A DNA stretch of 64,000 nucleotides from an uncultured Methylocystaceae bacterium (GTDB lineage Bacteria > Pseudomonadota > Alphaproteobacteria > Rhizobiales > Beijerinckiaceae): contig CALMZV010000027.1 in assembly GCA_937870755.1 (NCBI GenBank), forward strand, positions 186,001 to 250,000. Reading direction: 5' to 3'. The notes beneath the pieces are model-generated. The model was not told where the DNA came from and searched no databases. It saw nothing but the letters and a program-made list of their open reading frames with translations. The position numbers and the translations under genes were made by a program. Positions 29,354-37,466 of the stretch are shown here, in pieces. Numbering within the stretch: the stretch's first letter is position 1; every line of letters starts with the position of its first letter.

Positions 29354-30301
29354 ATGGGCGCGACGAACATCGAGAACAGGGGCGGGTTCTCGACGCCGCT
29401 CGAACGCGTGGACGGCGCCGTCGCCGGCCCGTGGCGCAGCCCGCGCCAGATGCTGGCCCATCAGGAATACGACGGCCACGCCTCCATCCACGATTCCGCG
29501 ATGGCGGAGAAACTCGGCTTTCGCGGCGCGCCGATCGAAGGCCCGACGCATTTCACGCAATTCGAACCGATCTGCGCGGCGCTCTGGGGCGAGGAATGGT
29601 TCCGCACGGGCTGCCTGTCCTCGCACTATCGCAGCCCCGTCGTGGAGGGCGAGAAGGTGCGCGCGTTCGTTCAGCCCGCAGACGACGGCGCCAGCGCCGA
29701 CATCTGGATGCGCAAGGAGGACGGTACGGAGGTGCTGCGCGGCTCGGCCTCCATCGGCGCCAATGCGCCGGCCTCCGCGCTCGACCGGCGGCTCGCGACC
29801 TTGCCCGCCGCGACCGACCTCGACATTCTCGCGGACGTGAAGGTGGGCATGCGCAAGCCGCGCGGGCGCGTGCGCATGGGCTTTGCGCAGCACATGGGCG
29901 CGCTCTACCCGTTCTCGCTGCAGGATAAGCTGCAGAAGGCGACGGAGATCACGCCCTGGTGGGCGCCCGGCAAGGCCGCCGACGGCCCGTGGAAACGCGC
30001 GATCATTCCGTTCGAAATGGTCAGCGTGCTGTGCGCCTACACCAATCGCGACAATCCGTTCCCCGTGCGGGGCAAGGCGGTCGGCCTGTTCGCCGATCAG
30101 GAAATCCGCATGATCGACGGCCCGCTGTTCGTCGACGAGGATTACGAGATCGAACAGGAAGTGGTCGCGCTCACGCAGAGCCGCCGCACCGAAAGCATGT
30201 GGGTGCGCACCAATTTGTTCCGGCCCGGCGGCGCGACGCCCGTCGCCTCCATGCTGCTCAACAGCGCGACCCTGCGCGGCTCGCAATCCGCGGTGACCTA
30301 G
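29354..30301 (+). CDS. Double hot-dog (MaoC-like) protein of unknown substrate
   Basis: Protein of 315 aa. The N-terminal half has hot-dog features seen in MaoC dehydratases: IHDSAMAEKLGFRGAPIEG, followed by SHYRSPVVEGEKVRAFV. A second region near residues 230-300 (DEDYEIEQEVVALTQSRR) looks like a second hot-dog unit. The D-x4-H dyad of R-specific hydratases is not clearly present (YDGHASIHD has different spacing), so catalysis is unsure. ATG at 29354 has GGAG upstream. It is divergent from the amidohydrolase gene, and its stop overlaps that of the convergent reductase gene in CTAG (30298-30301). It likely handles an unsaturated or hydroxy acyl-CoA. Confidence 0.65.
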   Translation: MGATNIENRGGFSTPLERVDGAVAGPWRSPRQMLAHQEYDGHASIHDSAMAEKLGFRGAPIEGPTHFTQFEPICAALWGEEWFRTGCLSSHYRSPVVEGEKVRAFVQPADDGASADIWMRKEDGTEVLRGSASIGANAPASALDRRLATLPAATDLDILADVKVGMRKPRGRVRMGFAQHMGALYPFSLQDKLQKATEITPWWAPGKAADGPWKRAIIPFEMVSVLCAYTNRDNPFPVRGKAVGLFADQEIRMIDGPLFVDEDYEIEQEVVALTQSRRTESMWVRTNLFRPGGATPVASMLLNSATLRGSQSAVT

Positions 30302-31386
30302 GCCAGGCGCGGCAGAATGCGCGCGTCGATCAGCCGCGCGAACAACTCGCGGAACATGACCTCCGTGTCGATGCAATCGGCAAACCCGGCCTGCCGCACC
30401 TTGATGGTGCTGACGAGCGCGGGCGGCGGCGTCTTCTCGACTCCCGTCGCCATGCAGAAATCGGAATATTCGTGCGAGGAGCCGACGAGCCGCAGGATGT
30501 CGGGCTCGACCAGCCCGTGGCGTTCGGCGATGCGCCGCCACGCCCCGGCCTGTTGCGGCAGATAGTCGACGAGGCGGACCGGTTCGTCCGGCCCGGCCGC
30601 GACGCCGAGCGCATCGGCGATCGCCGGCCACACGTTGCGCCACACGAGCACGTCGCCGTTCGTCAGGTTGAACGTCTCGTTGCGCGCCGCCGGCGCCCTG
30701 GCCGCCCAGAGCAACGCGCGCGCCACCAGCCGCGCATCCGCCGCCTCGATCAGATAGTCCGGCCCGCCCGGATAGGAAAACGGCTTGCCTTCCTCCTTGC
30801 GCAGGGCCGCATAGGCGCCGAGCGCCGGCAGCATGTTCATCGCCGCGCCGATGGCGTCGCCGAACACGATCTGCGGCCGGAAGATGGTGAAGGAAAAGCC
30901 ATGCGCTTGCGCCGCCGCGCGCGTTTCGTCCTCCTGCAGCCAGTAGAAATTCTCGTGGGCGTCGCGCGGCCAGCGCTCGCGCGCGGGAACCTTCAGCCGG
31001 TGCAGATGCACGCCGTAAGCTTTCGTGCCCTGCAACAGCGACACATGGCGCAAGGCGCCGCGCCCGACGACGGGCCGGAGCAGGTTGCGCAACATGGCGA
31101 GATTGGTCTCCATCTGCGCGCGCGCCCGCCATCCGGCGACGAGGTCGCTCTGTTCGTGCAGCGCCGCATAGACGAGATGGGTGACCGGCGGCAGATCGGC
31201 GAGCGCGCGCGCCGTCGCGGTTTCGTCGCGCAGGTCGATCGACACGTGGCGCGTATCGCCCGCCAGGCGCGGCGGACGGCGCGAGACCGCGATGGTCGTC
31301 CACTCCGGCCGCGCCGCGAACAGTTCGACCGCCGCCTGCCCCACCACGCCCGAGGCGCCCGCCACCATCGCCACGCCGCCCGTCAT
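30298..31386 (-). CDS. PRISE-type NAD(P)H enone reductase (SDR superfamily)
   Basis: Protein of 362 aa in the extended SDR class. The nucleotide loop is GASGVVGQ (residues 10-17). Motifs match progesterone 5-beta-reductase/iridoid-synthase-like enzymes: GTKAYG (Lys122) and ENFYWLQED (Tyr148), the two residues used for enone reduction in the plant enzymes, plus FRPQIVFG. The start ATG at 31386 has GGAGG-like bases 5' of it (GGGAGGCG). Bacterial members are little studied. The neighbourhood of hot-dog, crotonase and lactonase-like genes suggests reduction of an unsaturated carbonyl in a terpenoid, steroid or ring-derived intermediate, which is an inference. Confidence 0.8.
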   Translation of the reverse strand: MTGGVAMVAGASGVVGQAAVELFAARPEWTTIAVSRRPPRLAGDTRHVSIDLRDETATARALADLPPVTHLVYAALHEQSDLVAGWRARAQMETNLAMLRNLLRPVVGRGALRHVSLLQGTKAYGVHLHRLKVPARERWPRDAHENFYWLQEDETRAAAQAHGFSFTIFRPQIVFGDAIGAAMNMLPALGAYAALRKEEGKPFSYPGGPDYLIEAADARLVARALLWAARAPAARNETFNLTNGDVLVWRNVWPAIADALGVAAGPDEPVRLVDYLPQQAGAWRRIAERHGLVEPDILRLVGSSHEYSDFCMATGVEKTPPPALVSTIKVRQAGFADCIDTEVMFRELFARLIDARILPRLA

Positions 31387-31433
31387 GCACGCCTCCCGTC
31401 CCTTCGCCATCGTTGGGCCAGACTATCACGCCC

Positions 31434-31471
31434 AAAAAACAAAGAGCCTGCCGATGGAGACCGGCAGGCTC
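31434..31471 (-). terminator. Factor-independent terminator of the HU gene
   Basis: Read on the minus strand, GAGCCTGCCG pairs perfectly with CGGCAGGCTC (10-bp stem, 8-nt loop, 31444-31471). It is followed by TTTGTTTTTT (31434-31443). It starts 25 nt after the HU stop codon and is the clearest textbook terminator in the window. Confidence 0.95.
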
Positions 31472-31496
31472 GCTGGAACGACGCGGAAGGCGTGGA

Positions 31497-31826
31497 TCAG
31501 ATCGCTTCCTTGAGCTCCTTGAGCGCGCGGAACGCGACCTTCTTGGACGCCTTAATCTTGATGGCCTCGCCCGTCGCGGGGTTGCGGCCCATGCGCGCGG
31601 CGCGCTTCTTCACCTGCAGAATGCCCAGGCCGCCGATGCGGATGCGCGAGCCCTTCTTCAGGTTCTTGACGATCGATTCGACCATTTCGCTCAGCATCGC
31701 CTCGGCCTGCCGCTTGGGCATGTCGTGGCGGCCGGCGAGATCGGCGGCGATCTGTTTCAAAGTGACGGTGGCGACTTTAGCGGCCGCCGGCTTGGCGCCG
31801 GCGGGCTTGGCGGGTGCTTTTGCCAT
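31497..31826 (-). CDS. HU-family nucleoid protein with Ala/Lys/Pro N-terminal tail
   Basis: DNA-bending histone-like protein of 109 aa. About 18 residues of Ala/Lys/Pro tail (MAKAPAKPAGAKPAAAK) precede the HU fold. Residues 35-109 carry the HU body, including the GGLGILQV turn and the arm RNPATGEAIKI with the intercalating Pro, then KASKKVAFRALKELK. Normal HU is about 90 aa, so the tail is an added basic segment. Similar tailed HU proteins are known in Hyphomicrobiales. The start ATG at 31826 has GGAG 9 nt upstream; ATG at 31832 is too close to it. It is monocistronic with a strong terminator, and its abundance would suit that. Confidence 0.92.
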   Translation of the reverse strand: MAKAPAKPAGAKPAAAKVATVTLKQIAADLAGRHDMPKRQAEAMLSEMVESIVKNLKKGSRIRIGGLGILQVKKRAARMGRNPATGEAIKIKASKKVAFRALKELKEAI

Positions 31827-31955
31827 TCGCATTTTCTCCGGTGAAGCGATTCGCGGCTCGATCATACTCCCGCGCGCAATCCCCTACACGGCGGAAACGG
31901 GCGATCCACAAGGGTTTTTGAGATTTTTGTGCGTAAAACCCAACAATCGCGCCCC

Positions 31956-33065
31956 TCAACCGGCGCGCGCGTGGTCGTCCGCAAGCCAGTCGAGGATTTC
32001 GGCGTCGATCTCGCGCGGATAGGCATGACTGAGGTCGGCGATCTCCCGATACCGCACATGCGCGCCGGCGCGCGACAGCGCTGCGGCCGCCTCGCGCGCC
32101 ATCGCGACCGGAAACATCCAGTCGCGCGCCCCGTGCGTGAGGAAAATCGGCAGGCCCTGCATGCGCGCCGGCGGCGCCATGGCGGCCAGCATCGGGTGAA
32201 AGGCCGCCGACACCGGCGCCAGATGGGTGAAGGGCGAATCGGCCTCCAGCCCGCTCACATAAGAGAACGTGCCCCCGTCGCTCATGCCGGTCAGCAGCAC
32301 CCGCGCCGGATCGACGCTCCAGTTGGCCCGCACGAATTCGAAAATGCGCTTCAGGTTCGGCGTGTCGCTGTCCGGTCCCGCCAGCGCCCACGTCTTGCGC
32401 GTTCCATCGCCGAGCGCGGTGGGGGCGACGACGATGGCGCCGCGCCCGCGCGCCGCCGCCAGCCAGCTCCAGAGAAACGCCGCGCCGTTTCCGCTGCCGC
32501 CATGCAGCGCGAACACCGCCGGCCAGGCGCGATCGGCGACGTAATACTCGGGAACATAGAGCGAGAAGCCTCCCGGCGCGCCGGGCTTTTCGCCGAAATG
32601 CCGCACGCCGGCGCGCTCCGGTTCGGGCGCCGCCGCCAGCCGCGCGACGAGCGCTTCGTCGTCGCGCCGGTCGGCGTCGAGAAACAACCGGCTGACCGGC
32701 GGCAGGCCGGCGGCGAGCGGATAGAGCCGTTCGAGCGCGCGCGGCACGGCGCGCAGGGCGCGGAAGACGCCGACGGTTTCGTCCGACGCACGCGCGGCGG
32801 CGTCCAGCGCCTCGAACGCGGCGAGCGCCTCGTCGGCGACGCCGGTCACGCGCGCGCGCAGCCCCGCCAGCCGTTCCGGCCAGCCGCCGAGCTCCGCGCG
32901 CGCCGCGCGCAACGCCGCGTCCGGGGCGCCAAGGGCTGCGCGCAATTGGGCCAGTTCGAACGGATGATAGTGGCGCGCGACGAGCATCAGCGCGTCCAGC
33001 GTTTGCAGCAACGGCGGCAGCAGCGCGGTCAGATCGTCGAGCGCCTGTTCCTCGTCCCGCTGCAT
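31956..33065 (-). CDS. Alpha/beta-hydrolase, PHB-depolymerase/esterase-like
   Basis: Hydrolase of 369 aa. The first 150 residues are helical, Ala/Arg/Leu-rich and without recognised motifs. The hydrolase domain begins near residue 165, with oxyanion loop HGGSGNGAAF (188-197), nucleophile Ser262 in GMSDGG, a probable Asp in THGARDWMFP and His in LSHAYP. No signal peptide is visible, so it is probably cytoplasmic. The start ATG at 33065 follows GGGCG. It lies 7 nt behind the hydroxyacid dehydrogenase and is likely cotranscribed with it. Phospholipase/carboxylesterase (LpqC-type) activity is another possibility. Confidence 0.8.
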   Translation of the reverse strand: MQRDEEQALDDLTALLPPLLQTLDALMLVARHYHPFELAQLRAALGAPDAALRAARAELGGWPERLAGLRARVTGVADEALAAFEALDAAARASDETVGVFRALRAVPRALERLYPLAAGLPPVSRLFLDADRRDDEALVARLAAAPEPERAGVRHFGEKPGAPGGFSLYVPEYYVADRAWPAVFALHGGSGNGAAFLWSWLAAARGRGAIVVAPTALGDGTRKTWALAGPDSDTPNLKRIFEFVRANWSVDPARVLLTGMSDGGTFSYVSGLEADSPFTHLAPVSAAFHPMLAAMAPPARMQGLPIFLTHGARDWMFPVAMAREAAAALSRAGAHVRYREIADLSHAYPREIDAEILDWLADDHARAG

Positions 33066-33072
33066 CGCGCCC

Positions 33073-34035
33073 TCACGGTCCGACGAGATTGACGGGCGCG
33101 CCGCGCACGAACGATTCGATATTGTCGATGAGCTGGTCGGCGAGGATGCGCTGCGCCTCGTCCGAGGCCCAGGCGACATGCGGCGTGACGATCACGTCGG
33201 GCCGGCGCGCGAGCCGCATGATGACGCTGTCGGCCGGCGGCGGCTCGGGCGTCGTCACGTCGAACCCGGCGGCCGCCACCTGGCCGGCGTCGAGCGCGGC
33301 CTCGAGCGCGGCCTCGTCCACGACGCCGCCGCGCGCGGTGTTGATGATGATCGGCGTCTTCTTCATGCGGGCGAATTCGGCCGCGCCCAAAAGACCGCGC
33401 GTCGCCTCGGTCAGCGGGCAATGCAGGCTCATCACGTCGGCGGTCGCCAGCGCCTCGTCGAACGTCACATAGCCCGGGCGGGTCTCGCGCTCGCCCTTGC
33501 GGCCGACGAACACGGCGTTCATGCCGAAGGCGCGACCGAGCTCCGCCACCCGCCCGCCGAGCGACCCGGAGCCGAACACCGCCAGCTTGCGCCCGGAAAG
33601 GTCCATGATGCGATGGCTGAAGAAGCAGAACTGCCGCGCGCGCTGCCATTCCCCGGCGATCACGTCGTCGCGGTAGGGGACGATCGACCGCGCGAGCGCC
33701 AGAATGAGCGCGAATACGTGTTCGGGGACCGCCGCGCGCGCATAGCCGCGAATATTGCAGACGGCGACCCCCGCCCGCCCGGCCGCCGCCTTGTCGACGA
33801 CGTCGGTCCCCGTCGCCGCCACCGCGATCAGCTTCAGCCGGGGCAGACGTGCGAATTCTTCCGCGCCGAACGGGACCTTGTTGAGAATGACGATGTCGGC
33901 CTCGCACGCCCGCTCCGCGATCTGCTCCGGCGCCGTAGCCGCGTATTCGCGCCACTCGTGCGCGCACGCGGGCCGCCGGATGGCGATCTGCGGCGCGATC
34001 GTCGCGCGATCCAGAAAAACGATGTTGTGCGCCAT
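33073..34035 (-). CDS. D-isomer-specific 2-hydroxyacid dehydrogenase (HprA/glycerate-dehydrogenase-like)
   Basis: NAD(P)-dependent dehydrogenase of 320 aa. The Rossmann loop is GSGSLGGRVAELG (155-167). The catalytic triad positions are kept: Arg235 (NTARGG), Glu264 (TTPEPP) and His286 (TPHVAW). It interconverts a 2-oxoacid and its D-2-hydroxyacid, with glycerate/hydroxypyruvate or phenyllactate-type substrates likely. The start ATG at 34035 follows GGGCAGGG. It heads the pair with the esterase gene and diverges from the nir operon across 207 bp. No metabolic link to denitrification is evident. Confidence 0.87.
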   Translation of the reverse strand: MAHNIVFLDRATIAPQIAIRRPACAHEWREYAATAPEQIAERACEADIVILNKVPFGAEEFARLPRLKLIAVAATGTDVVDKAAAGRAGVAVCNIRGYARAAVPEHVFALILALARSIVPYRDDVIAGEWQRARQFCFFSHRIMDLSGRKLAVFGSGSLGGRVAELGRAFGMNAVFVGRKGERETRPGYVTFDEALATADVMSLHCPLTEATRGLLGAAEFARMKKTPIIINTARGGVVDEAALEAALDAGQVAAAGFDVTTPEPPPADSVIMRLARRPDVIVTPHVAWASDEAQRILADQLIDNIESFVRGAPVNLVGP

Positions 34036-34179
34036 CCCTGCCCCGCCGCTGTCCGCTCGGGGCGGCGCGTCAATTTGTCCAATGGTGGAGAGTATACAGA
34101 GCCGGCGCCGGATCGGCATTGTTTCCAGCGCTCCCGCCGCCGCCGGGCCAGACGCCGGTCCGACGCCGGCCGGCGCCAC

Positions 34180-34193
34180 TTAACCAAGATCAA
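34180..34193. promoter_or_regulatory. Fnr/Dnr-type box before the nir operon
   Basis: TTAAC-CAAG-ATCAA matches the Fnr/Dnr/NnrR pattern TTGAY-N4-RTCAA, with one perfect half (ATCAA). Its centre lies about 56 bp before the nirE start. A class-II position (-41.5) would put the RNA start near 34228, which rules out the earlier in-frame ATG at 34198. The same TTAAC-N4-ATCAA arrangement recurs at 42881-42894. Confidence 0.7.
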
Positions 34194-34242
34194 GGCGATG
34201 GAGGCCCTCCATCAATACCTCTTGCACACAGACGAGGGAGGG

Positions 34243-35010
34243 ATGATGGGCGGCGTGGTTCATCTTGTCGGAGCGGGTCCCGGCGCCGCGGATCTCCTGA
34301 CGCTGCGTGCGGCGCGACTGATCGCGGTCGCCGACGTGCTGGTGCACGATCGTCTCGTTTCCCCAGAAATCCTCGCGCTGGCGCCGGCGGCGACCCCGCG
34401 CGTGGACGTGGGCAAGGCGCCCGGCCGCCATCCCGTGCCCCAGCACGAAATCAACCGCATGTTGCGCGAGCTGGCGCGCGACAACGCCTGCGTCGTCCGC
34501 CTGAAGGGCGGCGATCCGATGATTTTCGGGCGCGGCGGCGAGGAAGCCGATTTTCTGCGCGCCCACGGCGTTCGCGTCGAGGTCACGCCCGGCGTCACCG
34601 CCGCGCAGGGCGCGGCCGCCTCGCTCGGCCTGGCCCTCACCGACCGCAACCGCGCGAGCGGCCTGCGGTTCGTGACCGGCCACCGTTGCGCCGCCGCGCG
34701 CGACGATCTCGACTGGCGCGGCCTGGCCGACCCCGCCACCACGCTCTGTATCTATATGGGGCATGGCAGGATCGGCGAATTCGCCGCACGCCTCATCGCG
34801 CACGGCCGCGATCCGGCGACGCCCGCGCGCGCGGTCTGCGACGCGACGCGGCCGACCGAGCGCACGATGCTCGCCCCGCTCAGCGACATCGCGCGGCGCG
34901 CGCGCGAAGCGCGGTTCGAGGGCGCCGTCCTGTTCATCGTGGGCGCGGCCGCCGCGCAGGCGAGCGCCGATGTCGCCATCTGGGAGGCCGCCGATGCTGC
35001 GGCTGGCTAG
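34243..35010 (+). CDS. nirE: Uroporphyrinogen-III C-methyltransferase for heme d1 synthesis
   Basis: SAM-dependent methyltransferase of about 255 aa that adds the C2 and C7 methyl groups to uroporphyrinogen III, giving precorrin-2, the entry to heme d1. Motifs are VHLVGAGPG at the N-terminus, RLKGGDPMIFGRGGEE in the middle, and VTPGVTAAQGAAASLG. The start is ATG at 34243 or 34246, behind GAGGGAGG; an earlier ATG at 34198 is upstream of the predicted RNA start. It is the first gene of the heme d1 operon and overlaps nirC. The same fold serves siroheme and cobalamin synthesis; context assigns it to heme d1. Confidence 0.88.
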   Translation: MMGGVVHLVGAGPGAADLLTLRAARLIAVADVLVHDRLVSPEILALAPAATPRVDVGKAPGRHPVPQHEINRMLRELARDNACVVRLKGGDPMIFGRGGEEADFLRAHGVRVEVTPGVTAAQGAAASLGLALTDRNRASGLRFVTGHRCAAARDDLDWRGLADPATTLCIYMGHGRIGEFAARLIAHGRDPATPARAVCDATRPTERTMLAPLSDIARRAREARFEGAVLFIVGAAAAQASADVAIWEAADAAAG

Positions 35011-35305
35011 CATGATGCTTCTGCTGACGGCCGCCGCCGCATGGGCGGAACCGGGAGCGACCCGTGCGCGCGAACTGACGAGCCTCGTGCGGCAGGACTG
35101 CGGCTCGTGCCACGGCATGACGCTCAAGGGAGGGCTCGGCGCGCCGCTGCTCCCCGAAACACTGGACGGCAAGGACGCCGCCGGCCTCGCCACCATCATT
35201 CTCGACGGGTTGCCCGGCACGCCCATGCCGCCGTGGCGCGGGCTTCTCGCCGAAAGCGACGCGCTCTGGATCGCACGGAAACTGAAAGAAGGATTTCCAC
35301 AATGA
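34994..35305 (+). CDS. nirC: Small periplasmic c-type cytochrome NirC
   Basis: Monoheme cytochrome c of 103 aa. The signal peptide is residues 1-18 (ending AAAAWA), the heme site is CGSCH at 36-40, and the likely axial Met is in GTPMPPWRG near residue 78. The size fits NirC of cd1-type denitrifiers. It is thought to pass electrons in heme d1 maturation or to nitrite reductase. The start ATG at 34994 overlaps the end of nirE and has GGGAGG upstream. It ends in an ATGA-type overlap with nirF. Confidence 0.88.
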   Translation: MLRLASMMLLLTAAAAWAEPGATRARELTSLVRQDCGSCHGMTLKGGLGAPLLPETLDGKDAAGLATIILDGLPGTPMPPWRGLLAESDALWIARKLKEGFPQ

Positions 35306-36495
35306 ACAGGCGCAAGTTTCTGCGCGCCGGCGCGTTCGCCGGCCTTGCGGCGCCTGTGGCCGCCCGTGCGCAGACGCCCGCGCCCGCCCCGCGCGGCACG
35401 GGCGATCTCGGAATCGTCGTCGAACGCGCGGCCGGCGCCGTGTTGATCGTCGACACCACGGCCCGCCGCACGCTGGCGCGCGTGGAAGGGTTCGGCGATC
35501 TCTCGCACGCCGCCGCCGTCTTCTCGCGGTGCGAGCGCTACGCCTATGTGTTCGGCCGCGACGGCGGCCTGACCAAGCTCGATCTTCTGACCGCGCGCAT
35601 CGAGGCGCGCGTGGTGCAGGCCGGCAATGCCATCGGCGGCGCTATTTCCGACGACGGCAAACTGATCGCAGCCTCCAACTACACGCCCGGCGGCGTGCGT
35701 TTCTTCGACGCCGGAACGCTCGCGCCCCTCGCCGACATTCCCGCGATCGGCGCCGACGGCCGCGCCTCGAAGACCGTCGGACTCGTCGATCTGCCCGGCC
35801 GGCGCTTCGTGTGGTCGCTCTACGATTCCGGCGAGATCTGGATCGCCGACATGTCGCGGCCGGCCGAGCCGAAACTGGCCAAACTGCCGAACGCCGGCGC
35901 GCTGCCCTACGACGGAAACGTGACGAGCGACGGTCGCCACTACCTTGCCGGCCTGTTCGGCGAGGACGGATTTGCGCATGTCGACCTGTGGGAGGAGACG
36001 CCGCAGGTTCGCCGCGTCTTTCAGGGCTACAACGCCGGCCGCGCCAAGCTGCCCGTCTACAAGATGCCGCATCTGGAGGGCTGGGGGCAGAGCGGCTCCA
36101 GGCTGATTCTGCCGGCGACCGGCCAGAACGAAATCCTTGTGCTGGACCTCGAATCCATGCGCGAACAGGCGCGCGTGCCTGCGCACGGCCAGCCCGTGTT
36201 CTGCGTCGCGCGGCCGGACGGTCGCGAGGTGTGGGTCAATTTCGCCCACCCCGCCAACGATACGGTGCAGGTCTACGACACGCATCTCAAGCGCATCGTC
36301 CACACATTCGCGCCCGGCCCCGCGGTGCTGCATCTGGAATTCACGCCGCGCGGCCACGAAGTGTGGATCAGCGTGCGCGACGCCGACCGCATCGACATCA
36401 TGGATGTGCGCACGCGCGCGAAAATCGCCGAACTGCCGGCGCAGAAGCCGTCGGGCATTCTGTTCGCCGCACGCGCGCACCGGCTGGGCGTGTGA
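35302..36495 (+). CDS. nirF: Heme d1 biosynthesis protein NirF
   Basis: Cytochrome-d1-like eight-bladed propeller protein of 397 aa needed for a late step in heme d1 formation. The N-terminus has a twin-arginine-like signal (MNRRKFLRAG, cleavage near ARAQ at 24), so the protein is periplasmic. It has no heme c motif. LSHAAAVFSRCERYAYVFG aligns with the blade that carries the proximal His in d1 proteins. Length matches NirF (about 390 aa). ATG at 35302 overlaps the nirC stop. It is distinguished from NirN and NirS by the absence of a cytochrome c domain. Confidence 0.9.
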   Translation: MNRRKFLRAGAFAGLAAPVAARAQTPAPAPRGTGDLGIVVERAAGAVLIVDTTARRTLARVEGFGDLSHAAAVFSRCERYAYVFGRDGGLTKLDLLTARIEARVVQAGNAIGGAISDDGKLIAASNYTPGGVRFFDAGTLAPLADIPAIGADGRASKTVGLVDLPGRRFVWSLYDSGEIWIADMSRPAEPKLAKLPNAGALPYDGNVTSDGRHYLAGLFGEDGFAHVDLWEETPQVRRVFQGYNAGRAKLPVYKMPHLEGWGQSGSRLILPATGQNEILVLDLESMREQARVPAHGQPVFCVARPDGREVWVNFAHPANDTVQVYDTHLKRIVHTFAPGPAVLHLEFTPRGHEVWISVRDADRIDIMDVRTRAKIAELPAQKPSGILFAARAHRLGV

Positions 36496-36496
36496 C

Positions 36497-37459
36497 ATGC
36501 GCTACGATCTCGCCGACCAACGCCTGATCGACGGCTGGCAGCGCGGGTTTCCGCTGGTCGCGCGGCCTTACGCGGAAATCGGCGCGGCGCTCGGCCTTGG
36601 CGAGGATGAAGTGCTGCAAAGACTGCGCGCGTTGAAGGACAGCGGCGCGCTGTCGCGCATCGGCGCAATCGTGCGGCCCAACACCGCTGGCGCCTCGACG
36701 CTCGCCGCCCTCGCCGCCCCTGAGGGCGAGATCGAGCGCATCGCCGATCTCGTGGTGGCCGAGCCCGGCGTCAACCACGCCTACGAACGCGAGCACCGGC
36801 TCAATCTCTGGTTCGTGGCGACGGCCGCCGACCGGGCGGGCGTCGACGCCATGCTCGCGCGAATCGCGGCGCGCACGCGTCTGCCGATTCTCGACCTGCC
36901 GATGCTGCGCGATTTCCACATCGATCTCGGCTTTTCCATTTTCGACAAGGCAGGCGCGCAGGCGCCGCGCGGCGCCCCGCCCGTGGCGGGCCCCGTGTCG
37001 GTCGACGACAAAAAGCTGCTGGCCGCGATGGAAGGCGGGCTTGCGCTGGCGCGCGAGCCTTACGCCGATATCGCGCGCCGGTTGCAAACGACACAGGACG
37101 ACGTGCGCGCGCGGCTCGCGGCGCTGATCGAGGCCGGAATCGTCCGCCGTCTGGGGCTCGTGGTGCGCCACCGTCCCTTCGGGTTCGACGCCAACGCGAT
37201 GGTCGTCTGGAACATTGCCGATGCGGCGGTCGAGAAGACGGCGGCGCAGTTCGTCGCGCACGATTTCGTGACACTGTGCTACCAGCGCCCGCGTCGCGAG
37301 GGCTGGCCCTACAATCTGTTCACGATGGTCCACGGACGCGTGCGCGAGGAGACGCTGGCCCAGGTCGCCCGGTTGGCCGAGCACGCCGGCGCGCCACACG
37401 AAATCCTGTTTTCGCGCCGCTGCTTCCGGCAGTGCGGCGCGCGTCTGTCGGCTGCCTGA
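36497..37459 (+). CDS. nirD-nirL: Fused NirD-NirL siroheme decarboxylase subunits
   Basis: Protein of 320 aa made of two AsnC/Lrp-like units of about 150 aa. In the first (residues 1-150) the marker is NHAYEREHRLNLWFV. In the second (about 165-320) it is TLCYQRPRREGWPYNLF. A linker of Ala/Pro/Gly-rich residues (about 151-165) joins them. Such pairs convert siroheme to 12,18-didecarboxysiroheme in heme d1 synthesis. The helix-turn-helix parts are leftovers of the Lrp fold and are not known to regulate DNA here. It starts one base after the nirF stop. nirG and nirH that follow repeat the same two types as separate genes. Confidence 0.88.
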   Translation: MRYDLADQRLIDGWQRGFPLVARPYAEIGAALGLGEDEVLQRLRALKDSGALSRIGAIVRPNTAGASTLAALAAPEGEIERIADLVVAEPGVNHAYEREHRLNLWFVATAADRAGVDAMLARIAARTRLPILDLPMLRDFHIDLGFSIFDKAGAQAPRGAPPVAGPVSVDDKKLLAAMEGGLALAREPYADIARRLQTTQDDVRARLAALIEAGIVRRLGLVVRHRPFGFDANAMVVWNIADAAVEKTAAQFVAHDFVTLCYQRPRREGWPYNLFTMVHGRVREETLAQVARLAEHAGAPHEILFSRRCFRQCGARLSAA

Positions 37460-37466
37460 GGACGTC

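Noticed and set aside
34198-34242. Earlier ATG start for nirE
   Set aside because: It would lie upstream of the RNA start predicted from the Fnr/Dnr box. The family N-terminus begins at VVHLVGAGPG, just after ATG 34243/34246.
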